Shown here in pieces: positions 1 to 7,755 of a stretch of DNA of 14,048 bases. The DNA comes from Alphaproteobacteria bacterium. GTDB taxonomy: Bacteria; Pseudomonadota; Alphaproteobacteria; UBA11222. Under the pieces are notes generated by a model, which saw nothing but the letters and a program-made list of their open reading frames with translations, was not told where the DNA came from and ran no database searches. Both the position numbers and the translations under genes were made by a program. The stretch lies in contig DMKG01000281.1 of the NCBI GenBank assembly GCA_003454415.1, positions 13,445 through 27,492 of the forward strand. Reading direction: 5' to 3'. Numbering within the stretch: the stretch's first letter is position 1; each line of letters starts with the position of its first letter.

Positions 1-807
1 CTTTACTATCAGCCGGTCGTATGGCTTGACAAAAACATGCCGCTGGGCGTGGAAATGCTGTTTCGATGGAGCAATCCAAAGCGTGGGCTCATGCCAGCGC
101 GTGAATTCCTGCCCGCCGCAGAAGCAGCGCGGCTCATGCCGCAAATCAGTCTGTGGATGGGCGCCCAGTTGCTCCGGGACCTTGCTTTCCTGAACACCGA
201 GGCGTTTCCATCGATGGACATTTCCCTCAATCTTTCCGCATCGCAAGTGGATGACGCGAATCTGTTTGAGTGGGTCGAACCGATCCTGGAGAAGAAGGTT
301 CTCGGCCGTCATCGGATTTCCGTGGATATACAGGAAGAAACGCTTACACCACTACCCCGGCAACGCATTGAGGTGCTGGAGAAATTACATGACAAAGGTG
401 TCGGGCTGTATCTCACCCATTCCGGCAACAGCCCGCTTTCATTAATGCTTCTGCATTCCCTTCCCTTTTCTCTGTTGAAGATCAGCGCGGCCCAAAACCC
501 TAACGAAGAACGGAAATTTTCCGGCGATTCGCTGATTGGCTCCATCATTCTTCTGGCGCGCCATCTGGAGATAAAAGTGGCGGCGGTAGGAATTGAAACG
601 CGCGAGCACTTGCACACGATCATCTCCCAGGGGTGTGACGCCCTGCAGGGCTTCGAGATCGCCCACCCAATGTCGCCACAGCAATTATCGGAATGGATCA
701 GAAAGGCGCAAATCGTGGATATGAATTCACCCTGCGCCGATCAGAAGGAGCACGCTCTGGTCCGGATAACGGATGGCCTCAACCTGCTTCCCACCCTGCG
801 CATATAA
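1..807 (+). CDS. EAL-domain protein, catalytically degenerate, 5' truncated
   Basis: The open frame runs in from the window edge (268 codons, then TAA); the N-terminus and any preceding domain lie outside. The fold follows the c-di-GMP phosphodiesterase EAL family: LYYQPVV at the start, the EAL position read as EML (52-60), LNLSASQ, DIQEE in place of ELTE, and GCDALQGFEIAHPMS near the end. Several catalytic positions are missing. The DDFG metal-binding motif reads THSG (415-426), the LKID motif reads LKIS (475-486), and the E of AEGVET is valine (586-588). From family knowledge such a protein should not hydrolyse c-di-GMP but may bind it or act through protein contacts. The internal ATG at 37 lies inside the domain and is not the true start. 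The gene converges on the EpsB-type transferase gene. Family call is confident; loss of activity is inferred. Confidence 0.9.
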   Translation, partial: LYYQPVVWLDKNMPLGVEMLFRWSNPKRGLMPAREFLPAAEAARLMPQISLWMGAQLLRDLAFLNTEAFPSMDISLNLSASQVDDANLFEWVEPILEKKVLGRHRISVDIQEETLTPLPRQRIEVLEKLHDKGVGLYLTHSGNSPLSLMLLHSLPFSLLKISAAQNPNEERKFSGDSLIGSIILLARHLEIKVAAVGIETREHLHTIISQGCDALQGFEIAHPMSPQQLSEWIRKAQIVDMNSPCADQKEHALVRITDGLNLLPTLRI

Positions 808-841
808 TGCGCCCTGACCGCGCCAGGCCCCTGCGGCGTTA

Positions 842-863
842 GGATATAAAGACATAAATATCC
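842..863. repeat. AT-rich inverted repeat between convergent genes
   Basis: Perfect 6-bp arms GGATAT and ATATCC are separated by 10 bases. It lies in the 96-bp gap between the EAL gene stop and the EpsB-type gene stop. Neither side has a run of T, so it is at best a weak bidirectional terminator. Confidence 0.25.
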
Positions 864-903
864 CTGCTGACGAGTACTCAGGCGCATTCCCGGCGGCGCG
901 GCG

Positions 904-2274
904 TCAGCGCGCCCCTGATGGCCAGAACACGACCCGCACCGTCTCCATCAGAATCAGGAGATCGAGAACCAGGGATTCGTTTTTTATATAGTAAAGATCG
1001 TATTTCAGTTTTTCACGCGCGTCCTCGACGCTGGCGCCGTAAGGGTAGTTGACCTGCGCCCATCCGGTGATGCCTGGCTTGACCACATGACGGTATCTGA
1101 AAAAAGGAATCTGGCTTTCAAGATCCGCCACAATGGACGGGCGTTCCGGCCGCGGACCGACGAAACTCATCGATCCGGCCAGGACATTGAAGATCTGCGG
1201 CAATTCATCAATGCGGGTCTTACGGATAAAGCGCCCGACCCTGGTGATCCGGTCATCGTCCTGCGCCGCCCAGCGCGCGACTCCATCTTTCTCCGCGTCC
1301 TTCTTCATACTGCGAAACTTCAACACGTCGAAAGGCTTTCCACGCAGGCCGGTCCGTGTCTGACGGTAAAAAACCGGAGCACCATCATCCAGAAGAATAC
1401 ATATCGCCGTGACAAGCAGGAGCGGGAAGGTCAGTAAAAGGAATGCGAGACTGATAACGATATCGAACAGCCGTTTGATCCCTCTTTCAACAATGTTGCG
1501 GGTGGTAGGAACTGAAAAAACAAGCCAGCTCGGATAAAGACCCTCCAGTTCCACCTGCCCGGCTTCCCGCTCGATGAAATCTGTTACGGTGGTGATTTTA
1601 CGGCCGCTCATCCGGCATTCCAGGAGCACGTCGATCGGCATCGTGCCCCGGCGCTCATCAGCGGCGAGGACGATTTCATCTACCCTGGCGTATTCACAGA
1701 AGCCGTTCAGATCCTGGGGATTGTCAATAATATGCACAACGGACACGCCCCGCTCATCGGGGCTTGCCGGAACATAGGCGACCGGAATGAAACCGCAATG
1801 ACCGTGTTTTTTTCTTATTTCCTCTTCTATGCGCCGGGCCCGGACACCCGCCCCCAGCACCAGCACCCGGCGCTTCAGATATTGCGCCAGTATGGTGCTG
1901 CTGGCCGCGTAACGGACGGCAAGCAATCCGGCAAAGCTCAGCGCCAGCGCCGGAGGGAGCGCCTGACGCAGAACAGGCGCGGTTTTAACAAAACCCAGCA
2001 AAAGAGAGACGGCGACAAAGGTAATAAGGAAGCCGGTGATCAACCGCATAACTGCTTCCTGCATATCAAACATGTAATCCGGATTATACAGACCCATGGA
2101 TATGAGGCATCCGATAAGAACGAGGAGAAACATCGTCCATTCCGAGGAATGATTCAGCGTGGCCTGAGAAAATCCCGCCTCTCCGGAAGTGGCGCTCAGC
2201 ATACCCATCAATACCGAGAGCAGCAGAATCATGATGTCGGCTGATCCGATGACGAGCATGCGTTTCGAAAACAT
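904..2274 (-). CDS. EpsB-type polyprenyl glycosylphosphotransferase (PEP-CTERM/EPS associated)
   Basis: Initiating sugar transferase expected to move a sugar-1-phosphate from a nucleotide sugar to undecaprenyl phosphate at the inner membrane, the first step of exopolysaccharide synthesis. From the ATG at 2274 it has 456 residues. Four hydrophobic segments fill roughly residues 5-121, a nucleotide-binding-like stretch VLVLGAG starts near 137, and another hydrophobic segment lies near 271-296. The catalytic bacterial sugar transferase domain follows, with KFRSM (319-323), RKTRIDELPQ (351-360) and GPRPER (373-378), then GITGWAQV and YPYGASVEDA. The tail ending in GAR matches the TIGR03013 (XrtA/PEP-CTERM system) family as I remember it. 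The frame is open to a TTG at 2316, but ATG 2274 has AGGA 8 nt upstream and begins directly with the first membrane segment, so I prefer it. The gene lies 160 bp after the GT4 gene and probably has its own promoter. Confidence 0.93.
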   Translation of the reverse strand: MFSKRMLVIGSADIMILLLSVLMGMLSATSGEAGFSQATLNHSSEWTMFLLVLIGCLISMGLYNPDYMFDMQEAVMRLITGFLITFVAVSLLLGFVKTAPVLRQALPPALALSFAGLLAVRYAASSTILAQYLKRRVLVLGAGVRARRIEEEIRKKHGHCGFIPVAYVPASPDERGVSVVHIIDNPQDLNGFCEYARVDEIVLAADERRGTMPIDVLLECRMSGRKITTVTDFIEREAGQVELEGLYPSWLVFSVPTTRNIVERGIKRLFDIVISLAFLLLTFPLLLVTAICILLDDGAPVFYRQTRTGLRGKPFDVLKFRSMKKDAEKDGVARWAAQDDDRITRVGRFIRKTRIDELPQIFNVLAGSMSFVGPRPERPSIVADLESQIPFFRYRHVVKPGITGWAQVNYPYGASVEDAREKLKYDLYYIKNESLVLDLLILMETVRVVFWPSGAR

Positions 2275-2355
2275 GTGAATTATCCTGAAATGATCCCACC
2301 GGCAGCGTATAGACAAATCCGGCCCGCGATTAACGCAAAAGCCGGTATTGTTCCG

Positions 2356-2395
2356 CTTATCCTTTTACATATAATTAATGTCAGTTTTATGGCAA
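2356..2395 (-). promoter_or_regulatory. candidate sigma70-type promoter for the EpsB-type gene
   Basis: Two overlapping candidates read on the - strand in an AT-rich gap. One is TTGCCA (2395-2390), 16 bp, TATATG (2373-2368). The other is CTGACA (2384-2379), 17 bp, GATAAG (2361-2356). Either would give a leader of roughly 75-90 nt before ATG 2274. Motif matches only. Confidence 0.4.
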
Positions 2396-2405
2396 AAGTG
2401 ACCGA

Positions 2406-2425
2406 AATCACCCCACCGTGTGATT
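2406..2425 (-). terminator. weak stem-loop after the GT4 gene
   Basis: Arms AATCAC and GTGATT (6 bp, 8-base loop) start 9 nt after the GT4 stop codon on the - strand. There is no clean U-tract behind it (TCGGTCACTTTT follows), so it may be a weak terminator, an attenuator before the EpsB-type gene, or chance. Confidence 0.25.
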
Positions 2426-2434
2426 ATGGTGTTT

Positions 2435-3613
2435 TTATGTTCCGCCTGTTCGCAGAATCGATCTGAACAACGCCAGCTGTCCCAGCGTCGTCGCCTCCCA
2501 GCTGAAATTTTCCGCATAGCTGCGGGTTTCGCTGCGCAGGGGCAATGCATTGAAAAGCGCCCTTACCCCATCCGCTACGCCGTCCGGCGTACGCTCTCTC
2601 ATTAATACTCCCGCAACCGGAGATGTTACGACTTCGGGCGTTCCCCATACGTTGCTGGCCACCACTGGCGTCCCGCACGCCATCGCTTCCAGCAGAACAT
2701 TCGCCCAGCCTTCCCGGCTGGAGGCAAGGATTAACGCATCCCCCGCATTATAAAGCTCTGTCATTCGCGCGGGCGGCAGCGCGCCTAAAAATTTCACTCT
2801 GCCGGCAACGCCTGACGCACTGGCGAGTGCGTCGAGATTCGCGCGCTCGGGACCGTCGCCAGCGATCAAAAGCCGGTATTCGGGAAGCATCCGCATCGCC
2901 TTTATGACCAGATCATGTCCCTTGCGTTCGATCAGATGCCCTATTGAGAGCAGCGTCTTCCCTTCCGCGCCAAAGGCGGCTCTTGCGGCTTCGCGGTTCT
3001 GCGGCTGAAAACGCGCGAGGTCCACGCCATTGCGCAAGGTATGAATTTTTTCCGGCGCAACCCCCATTTCAACAAGGGTGTCCTTGAGCGCCTGACATAC
3101 GGTTATCAGCCCGCTGGCCTCGCGCGCCGCCCATAAAATCTGCCGTCTTGGGATCCAGTAGGCCGGGATCAGATTGATATCCGTACCCCGCGCCGTGATC
3201 ACGACAGGCTTGCCAAGAAGCTTTCCGATCATCGCCGCAGCTACGCCATCAGGGTAAAAATAATGCGCGTCGATCAGATCAAAATCGTAACCATCGCTGA
3301 TCAGCCGCCGCGCCTTCCCATACAGGGAAATGAACATGGCGGAAGGCGCCACGTTCATGCCAATCTTGGGGATCAGCGCATAACGGGGATAGGATACGGA
3401 GATCCCGTGCCGCACGGATTGCCGTTCAATTTTACCGTATACAGCGTAACTGCCGCTCAGCCGCCCCATGGGCGGAATCCAGGGAACCGGGCACAGCACG
3501 CGCGATTCCACATCGCCGCCCTTGATCAGTTCGCGCAGCCGGTTTTCGACAAATACGCCATGAGAGGGCTGGGCAGCGCTGGGATACAGGCTGGAAAAAG
3601 TAAGAATGCGCAC
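2435..3613 (-). CDS. GT4-family glycosyltransferase (exopolysaccharide)
   Basis: Retaining GT-B glycosyltransferase of family 4, about 392 residues, expected to act at the cytoplasmic membrane face and add a sugar to a lipid-linked oligosaccharide. The N-terminal acceptor half has RILTFSSLYP, HGVFVENRLR, DLIDAHYFYPDGVAA and ITARGTDIN. The donor half has LSIGHLIERKGHD, a RNGVD loop near 195, and the EX7E signature in SSREGWANVLLEAMACG (E302 and E310 counted from the first GTG), then GTPVVASN. Two GTG codons lie in tandem (3616 and 3613). The second is 7 nt from an AGGG ribosome site and gives the MRILTF start I expect for relatives, so I chose it. It lies about 46 bp downstream of prsT, same strand, probably one transcript. 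Sugar and linkage cannot be read from sequence. Confidence 0.92.
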   Translation of the reverse strand: MRILTFSSLYPSAAQPSHGVFVENRLRELIKGGDVESRVLCPVPWIPPMGRLSGSYAVYGKIERQSVRHGISVSYPRYALIPKIGMNVAPSAMFISLYGKARRLISDGYDFDLIDAHYFYPDGVAAAMIGKLLGKPVVITARGTDINLIPAYWIPRRQILWAAREASGLITVCQALKDTLVEMGVAPEKIHTLRNGVDLARFQPQNREAARAAFGAEGKTLLSIGHLIERKGHDLVIKAMRMLPEYRLLIAGDGPERANLDALASASGVAGRVKFLGALPPARMTELYNAGDALILASSREGWANVLLEAMACGTPVVASNVWGTPEVVTSPVAGVLMRERTPDGVADGVRALFNALPLRSETRSYAENFSWEATTLGQLALFRSILRTGGT

Positions 3614-3659
3614 CACTTATCCCTTGCTCAGGTAAAATCCCGCAACGCCATCGAGAGTT

Positions 3660-6584
3660 TCATCCTGATTTCAGAGATTGCAATAAAGCTTCAGCATCCT
3701 TGCGTTCTTCAAAGCTGTCATTTCCAGCGAGAATTTTGGTCAGGACATCCACAGCCTCTGATTTTTTACCGCTTTGCGCGAGCGCGGCTGCGAAATGATA
3801 CTGAACCTCGGCGACCGCGGGCAATGCGGCAGCGGCCTTACGAAGCGGTTCAAGGCCTTCGCTGACCTTGCCCTCTTTTACCAGAATCCAGCCATACGTA
3901 TCCTGGATTTCAGCTACGTCCGGCGCAATCTCCAGGGCGGTGCGCACCAACTCCTTGCCGCGAGGATCATTGTTGCGGGCATACAACCAGCCTAAATTAT
4001 TCAGGATTAATGGCCTGCCGGGGAATTTTTCGTTCAGGGCCTCGGTTTCCGCTATCGCCTTCTGCATGTTCCCGTAACGGATATATTCCGTGGACAGAAC
4101 CATGCGGCTCTCCCAATCGTCAGGATTCTCCTTGGCCCATTGCTGCAACTGGGCAAAGGCCTCTTTTTCCTTGTCCGCTTTGATCATGGCTCCATACAGG
4201 CTGCGGAAGGTTGCGCCATTTGGCCTTAGCTGCTGGGCTTTCTCCAGCGCCTCTACGGCTTGCGCATATTGCTGGTTACGTAAGTAGAGGTTGCCGAGCA
4301 ACAGGGAATTGTCCGGATTATCCGGCGCTTCGTTCCGGTATTTTTCGGCAAGACTGATGGCCGCCTCGCTGCCGGCGTCCTTCAGTTCAACATTAATCCG
4401 TCCGGCTTTCGCCTCCGCCAGATCCGGCGCAAGCCTCACGGCCTCATCAAACGCCGCTTTCGCCTCCGGAAGATTGTTGTTGAGCATCTGCGCTTCGCCC
4501 AGCATCATTTGCGGCTTTGGCGATTTCGGCAGAAGGATTACAAGCCGCCGCAGGGTGGCGACGCCATTTGCAAGCTGTTTATTGAGGATCTGGGTTTGCG
4601 CAAGGGCGCTTACCGCAACGGGAGAATCAGGGGCCAGACCACTTAATTCCATGGCCGTCTGCAATGCGGCTTCCGATTTTTTCAGCTGCATCTGAAGTCC
4701 GATCATTTTCAGACGCGGCGTTTCGGATTTCGGATTCTCCGCCACCGCCTTTTCCAGCCATGTCAGCGCTTCATCGCTGTTGTCCTGCGCCACGGCCAGA
4801 TCAGCAAGGCCGAGCAGAACCTTTTCATTTCCCTTGTCGGTTTCGAGAAATTTTTCCAGACGCTTTTTGGCTTCTGCGGGTTTGTTTTCCATACGCTCGA
4901 TAAGTGACAGATTGATGACGGAGGGAACAAACTCCGGGTTCACCTGCAAGGCGCGCTCAAACGATGCGCGGGCTTCGTCCCTTTTATCCTGGGACAGGAG
5001 AACAGAACCGAGCAGATTTTGCGCAGTGGCGTTTTGTTCATTGTTTCTGACGAAGTTACGCGCCGCCGTTTCGGCCTTGTCATACTCTTTGCTGCGCAGA
5101 TGGGTGAGGATAAGCAGCATATTCGCCCGGTCTGAACCTCCTTCCTCTGCTGTCAGCTCTTCAAGTTCAGAGATGGCGGAATCCTGCTCGCCCATGCCAA
5201 GGCTGGTAATCGCCAACTGCTCGCGCACGGTCTGGTTTTCGGGATTCAATTTTTGCAACGCCTTGAAAACGCTGGACGCGGAGGAATATTCTCTCGCCCC
5301 CAGATAACTGTTGCCCAACAGCTGCAAATACAGCTGATCGCTCGTGAATTCCTCCTTTTCCTCATGAGGTTTGAGGATCTTCAGCGCGTCGGGAACGCGT
5401 TTCTGGCGTAAATAAATACTCGCCAGCAATTTGACGGCGTCCGGCCGGTCCTCATTGGCGGCGTGATAGCGTTCCGCGTAACTGACCGCCCCCTCCAGGC
5501 GGTTTAGTTTGAGGTTCAGATTGGCGAGCAAATAAACCGCCGGCATGAAGGAGGCGAGCCGGAATTCCACGGGCTGAATCGCTTCCAGCGCTTTTTCGGT
5601 TTCGCCCCGCTGGGCCAGAAGGGCTGACTTGAGATAGAGCGCCATCGGAATTTCTGGCATGCGTTTCAAGATCAGATCCACATCCGCCTCGGCTTCTTCA
5701 GTGCGTTTGAGCGCCAGCAAAGTGAAGGCGCGGCTGAGGTGAATCTGAATGTTATTTTTATCCTGGGCGAGCGCGGCGTTATAAGATTCCAGCGCCCCGG
5801 GCAAATCCTGCTGCACCCGGCGCAATTCACCTTTCGCCCCTAAAGCCTGGGGGGATTTTGGGTCGATGGAAAGCGCCGTATCGATCGCCTGTTCCGCTGC
5901 CGTCAGGTCGCCCTTGCGCTGCAGCAGTTCGGCCTCGGTTATGTAAAAGATCGCAGATTCGTCCGAATCAGGGCGGGCGAGGTCCAACGCCTCTCCCGCT
6001 TTCTTCAGATCATTTTTCAGGATGAAGGCGCGCGCCCTGAGGGCATGGGCAAGAGCCCTGGCCTTGCCCTCAAACTTCTCCGCATCGATTTCCGCCAGAA
6101 GATCATCCGCTTTGCCCTGCCGCAGATAGACCTGCGCCAGGGGCAGCAGTATCCGCTCCCCCTCCATGCCGCGCTTGCGCGCTTCACGAAATTCTTTCTC
6201 GGCCCCCGCAAAATCACCGCGCTGAATATTATATTGGCCCAGCAGAAAGCGCGCCTCCACATTGTCCGGATCGGCGCGAACGGCGTTTTTAAGATGGATG
6301 ACGCCTTCATTGGTCTTACCTTCTTTCAGCGCTTTTTTGGCGTCCTGAAAATATTCCTCTGATTCAGAATTGGCTGCATAGACCGTCTGGCTCCAGGAGC
6401 CGGCGCTGGCGGCAAGAAGGACCGCAAGGGAACCCCCCAGAAACCGTCTCGTGAAACCGGATTTTCCCGCCCGCTTCCTTATTTTGGCTCCATTTGCCGA
6501 ATTCCGCCCATCATCAGAAGATACTGGATACATGGCCCTTCCGGAAATTTTCGTCAGAGAATGTTCTGATTTCGGCTTAAGCAT
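3660..6584 (-). CDS. prsT: PEP-CTERM/EPS system TPR-repeat protein PrsT
   Basis: A 974-residue protein built almost entirely of tetratricopeptide repeats (about 20 or more), matching the PrsT family of exosortase A-linked exopolysaccharide loci in length, in its first repeat (YFQDAKKALKEGKTNEGVIHLKNA) and in its neighbours. PrsT proteins are thought to act as periplasmic or outer-membrane scaffolds in EPS assembly or export. A basic region (residues 35-47) precedes a hydrophobic segment (48-62) and a likely signal peptidase I site at VYA-A near 70. Relatives are often called lipoproteins, but I see no lipobox and no cysteine anywhere in this translation. ATG 6584 has only a poor upstream GGGG; ATG 6533 (residue 18) has GGAAGG 3 nt upstream and keeps the whole signal peptide, so it is a real alternative. 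No exosortase gene is in view. Confidence 0.9.
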   Translation of the reverse strand: MLKPKSEHSLTKISGRAMYPVSSDDGRNSANGAKIRKRAGKSGFTRRFLGGSLAVLLAASAGSWSQTVYAANSESEEYFQDAKKALKEGKTNEGVIHLKNAVRADPDNVEARFLLGQYNIQRGDFAGAEKEFREARKRGMEGERILLPLAQVYLRQGKADDLLAEIDAEKFEGKARALAHALRARAFILKNDLKKAGEALDLARPDSDESAIFYITEAELLQRKGDLTAAEQAIDTALSIDPKSPQALGAKGELRRVQQDLPGALESYNAALAQDKNNIQIHLSRAFTLLALKRTEEAEADVDLILKRMPEIPMALYLKSALLAQRGETEKALEAIQPVEFRLASFMPAVYLLANLNLKLNRLEGAVSYAERYHAANEDRPDAVKLLASIYLRQKRVPDALKILKPHEEKEEFTSDQLYLQLLGNSYLGAREYSSASSVFKALQKLNPENQTVREQLAITSLGMGEQDSAISELEELTAEEGGSDRANMLLILTHLRSKEYDKAETAARNFVRNNEQNATAQNLLGSVLLSQDKRDEARASFERALQVNPEFVPSVINLSLIERMENKPAEAKKRLEKFLETDKGNEKVLLGLADLAVAQDNSDEALTWLEKAVAENPKSETPRLKMIGLQMQLKKSEAALQTAMELSGLAPDSPVAVSALAQTQILNKQLANGVATLRRLVILLPKSPKPQMMLGEAQMLNNNLPEAKAAFDEAVRLAPDLAEAKAGRINVELKDAGSEAAISLAEKYRNEAPDNPDNSLLLGNLYLRNQQYAQAVEALEKAQQLRPNGATFRSLYGAMIKADKEKEAFAQLQQWAKENPDDWESRMVLSTEYIRYGNMQKAIAETEALNEKFPGRPLILNNLGWLYARNNDPRGKELVRTALEIAPDVAEIQDTYGWILVKEGKVSEGLEPLRKAAAALPAVAEVQYHFAAALAQSGKKSEAVDVLTKILAGNDSFEERKDAEALLQSLKSG

Positions 6585-6647
6585 GGGAACCCCAATAGTA
6601 TTTCAAAGGAAAAACCGGCAAAAACGGCTGTTGTAACGGGATGACCA

Positions 6648-6676
6648 AGAATAACAACCGTTAAAGATTACAACAA
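6648..6676 (-). promoter_or_regulatory. prsT: candidate promoter for prsT
   Basis: Read on the - strand: TTGTTG (6676-6671), 17 bp, TATTCT (6653-6648). It would start transcription near 6641, giving a leader of about 57 nt to ATG 6584. The -35 box overlaps the edge of the inverted repeat at 6673-6693, which suggests control at this point. Motif matches only. Confidence 0.4.
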
Positions 6677-6693
6677 TATTAACATAATATTGT
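6673..6693. repeat. 21-bp operator-like inverted repeat
   Basis: Perfect 8-bp arms ACAATATT and AATATTGT around a 5-bp spacer. Size and symmetry are typical of a site bound by a dimeric repressor or activator, and it abuts the candidate prsT -35 box. The binding protein is unknown. Confidence 0.5.
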
Positions 6694-6699
6694 GTGATC

Positions 6700-6709
6700 A
6701 AACATGTTT
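6700..6709. repeat. palindrome AAACATGTTT
   Basis: Perfect 10-bp palindrome 6 bp beyond the 21-bp inverted repeat, in the shared divergent region. It shares the CATGT half-site with the element at 6875-6885. May be chance. Confidence 0.25.
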
Positions 6710-6837
6710 CCCGCCTTTCTGAACTTAAGGCTGGCGTATGACGCGATAAACGCCGCAGGATAAGAGGCCGGAGAGTATCCCGGATGCGAACCCTCAGCTT
6801 ACTTATATTTTTTGAACATTTGGTATATGTGTTGTTC

Positions 6838-6853
6838 AGGCGTGGCGACGCCT
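6838..6853. repeat. short hairpin AGGCGT / ACGCCT upstream of the TadD-like gene
   Basis: Perfect 6-bp arms with a 4-base loop, about 50 bp before the ATG at 6901. It could lie in the 5' leader or be an operator; it has no terminator-like T run. Confidence 0.25.
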
Positions 6854-6874
6854 ACCCCTTAAATAGGGCAAAAT

Positions 6875-6885
6875 CATGTTACATG
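6875..6885. repeat. inverted repeat CATGT-T-ACATG just before the TadD-like start
   Basis: Perfect 5-bp arms with one central base, 15 bp before the ATG at 6901 and next to its ribosome-binding region. It could be a regulator site or a small leader hairpin. Confidence 0.25.
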
Positions 6886-6900
6886 AAGTGGGAACAGTAA

Positions 6901-7725
6901 ATGCCGCATAAGTTTCCCTTTATCAGAATGGCGGGAATGGCCGGCGTTTTTTTCTGCAGCGCATGGCTGTCGGCATGCAGCAGCGGGCCTGTTCAACCGG
7001 CCGGTTCGGCCATACCCCCCATGGGGACAAGTCAATCCCAGCCGGATACGCAGGGCCAGGATGTCTCCCTGCAACCCTATCTTCAGGAGGCGGCCACCCA
7101 GGCGGGGCAAAGCCTGGATTACGCCTCCGCCGCAGCCTATTGGGGCGCCATCTATAACAGCAATCCCGCCGACAGCGCCGCCGCTCTGCAATATGCCCGT
7201 AATCTGCGCTATTCGAATGACGCCGTTACAGCCATCAACGTCCTCAACCAGGCGCTGGAGACAAAGCCGGGTGACACGCAATTACTGGCGGAGCGCGCCA
7301 AGGCCGCCGCTGCGATCGGGGCGTTTGAGCAGGCGTTGCCGGACATCGACAGGGCGATTGCGGCGGATCAGAGCGACTGGGCCCTTTATTCCGCCAGGGG
7401 GGTGCTGCTGGACCGGCTCAACCGGCAAAGCGAGGCGGAAACCGCCTATAAGCAGGCGCTGGCGCTTTCCCCTAACAATCCCAAGGTGCTGAACAATCTG
7501 GCCCTGAGCCTGGCGCTGGCCGGCCGCAAGGAAGAGGCTATGGAGAATATGCGGCGCGCGGCCGCACATCCCGATGCAAGCCTTCAGATACGGCAGAATC
7601 TTTCTCTGCTGCTGGCGATGCATGGCGATGTGAACGAAGCAAACAGGATTGCCCGAACGGACCTGCCCGCAAAACTCGCGGATGGCAATATGGCCTATTT
7701 TCAGGGTCTTCAGGCCGCCGAGTGA
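6901..7725 (+). CDS. TadD-like TPR lipoprotein
   Basis: 274 residues with a lipoprotein signal peptide: hydrophobic residues 10-25 and lipobox LSAC with the lipidated cysteine at 26. No Asp follows the Cys, so it is expected to be sent to the outer membrane (inner leaflet). A low-complexity linker (27-55) leads into TPR-like helices from about 70 to 250, including NNPKVLNNLALSLALAGRKEEA. The C-terminal part (RQNLSLLLAMHGDVNEANRIARTDLP, then NMAYF) resembles TadD, the TPR lipoprotein of Tad/Flp pilus systems. No other tad gene is in view, so the protein may be a stand-alone TadD relative or serve another envelope complex. ATG 6901 has GGGA about 7 nt upstream. It is transcribed away from prsT and converges on the cyclase gene with only 30 bp between the stops. 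TPR lipoprotein is sure; the TadD role is inferred. Confidence 0.88.
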   Translation: MPHKFPFIRMAGMAGVFFCSAWLSACSSGPVQPAGSAIPPMGTSQSQPDTQGQDVSLQPYLQEAATQAGQSLDYASAAAYWGAIYNSNPADSAAALQYARNLRYSNDAVTAINVLNQALETKPGDTQLLAERAKAAAAIGAFEQALPDIDRAIAADQSDWALYSARGVLLDRLNRQSEAETAYKQALALSPNNPKVLNNLALSLALAGRKEEAMENMRRAAAHPDASLQIRQNLSLLLAMHGDVNEANRIARTDLPAKLADGNMAYFQGLQAAE

Positions 7726-7755
7726 GCAAATGCGCATCGGCCAGTGAAAACACCG

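Larger units (their letters stand above)
6585..6900. promoter_or_regulatory. divergent intergenic region between prsT and the TadD-like gene
   Basis: About 316 bp without a gene, more AT-rich than its surroundings between roughly 6650 and 6710. It holds a candidate prsT promoter, one long inverted repeat and several small palindromes listed separately. I found no convincing -35/-10 pair for the + strand gene; a TATATG at 6824-6829 is the best -10-like hexamer but lacks a good -35. Confidence 0.6.

Noticed and set aside
895..913. hairpin GGCGCG / CGCGCC at the 3' end of the EpsB-type gene
   Set aside because: It lies partly inside coding sequence, is short, has no T run on either side, and GC-rich hairpins of this size are expected by chance here.
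1732..2244. 170-codon + strand open frame opposite the EpsB-type gene
   Set aside because: The translation is low-complexity and Arg/Gln-rich, with no family resemblance; antisense shadow.
3263..3865. 200-codon + strand open frame opposite the GT4 and prsT genes
   Set aside because: It spans the junction of two well-supported genes on the other strand and has no domain signal.
6447..6470. possible twin-arginine (Tat) signal TRRFLGG in PrsT
   Set aside because: The match to the Tat consensus is partial, and TPR scaffolds have no cofactor reason for Tat export; a Sec signal explains it.
6730..6746. possible sigma54 promoter (CTGGCGTATGACGCG)
   Set aside because: PrsR-type sigma54 control occurs in PEP-CTERM systems, so I looked for it. 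The invariant GG-N10-GC spacing is not met here.
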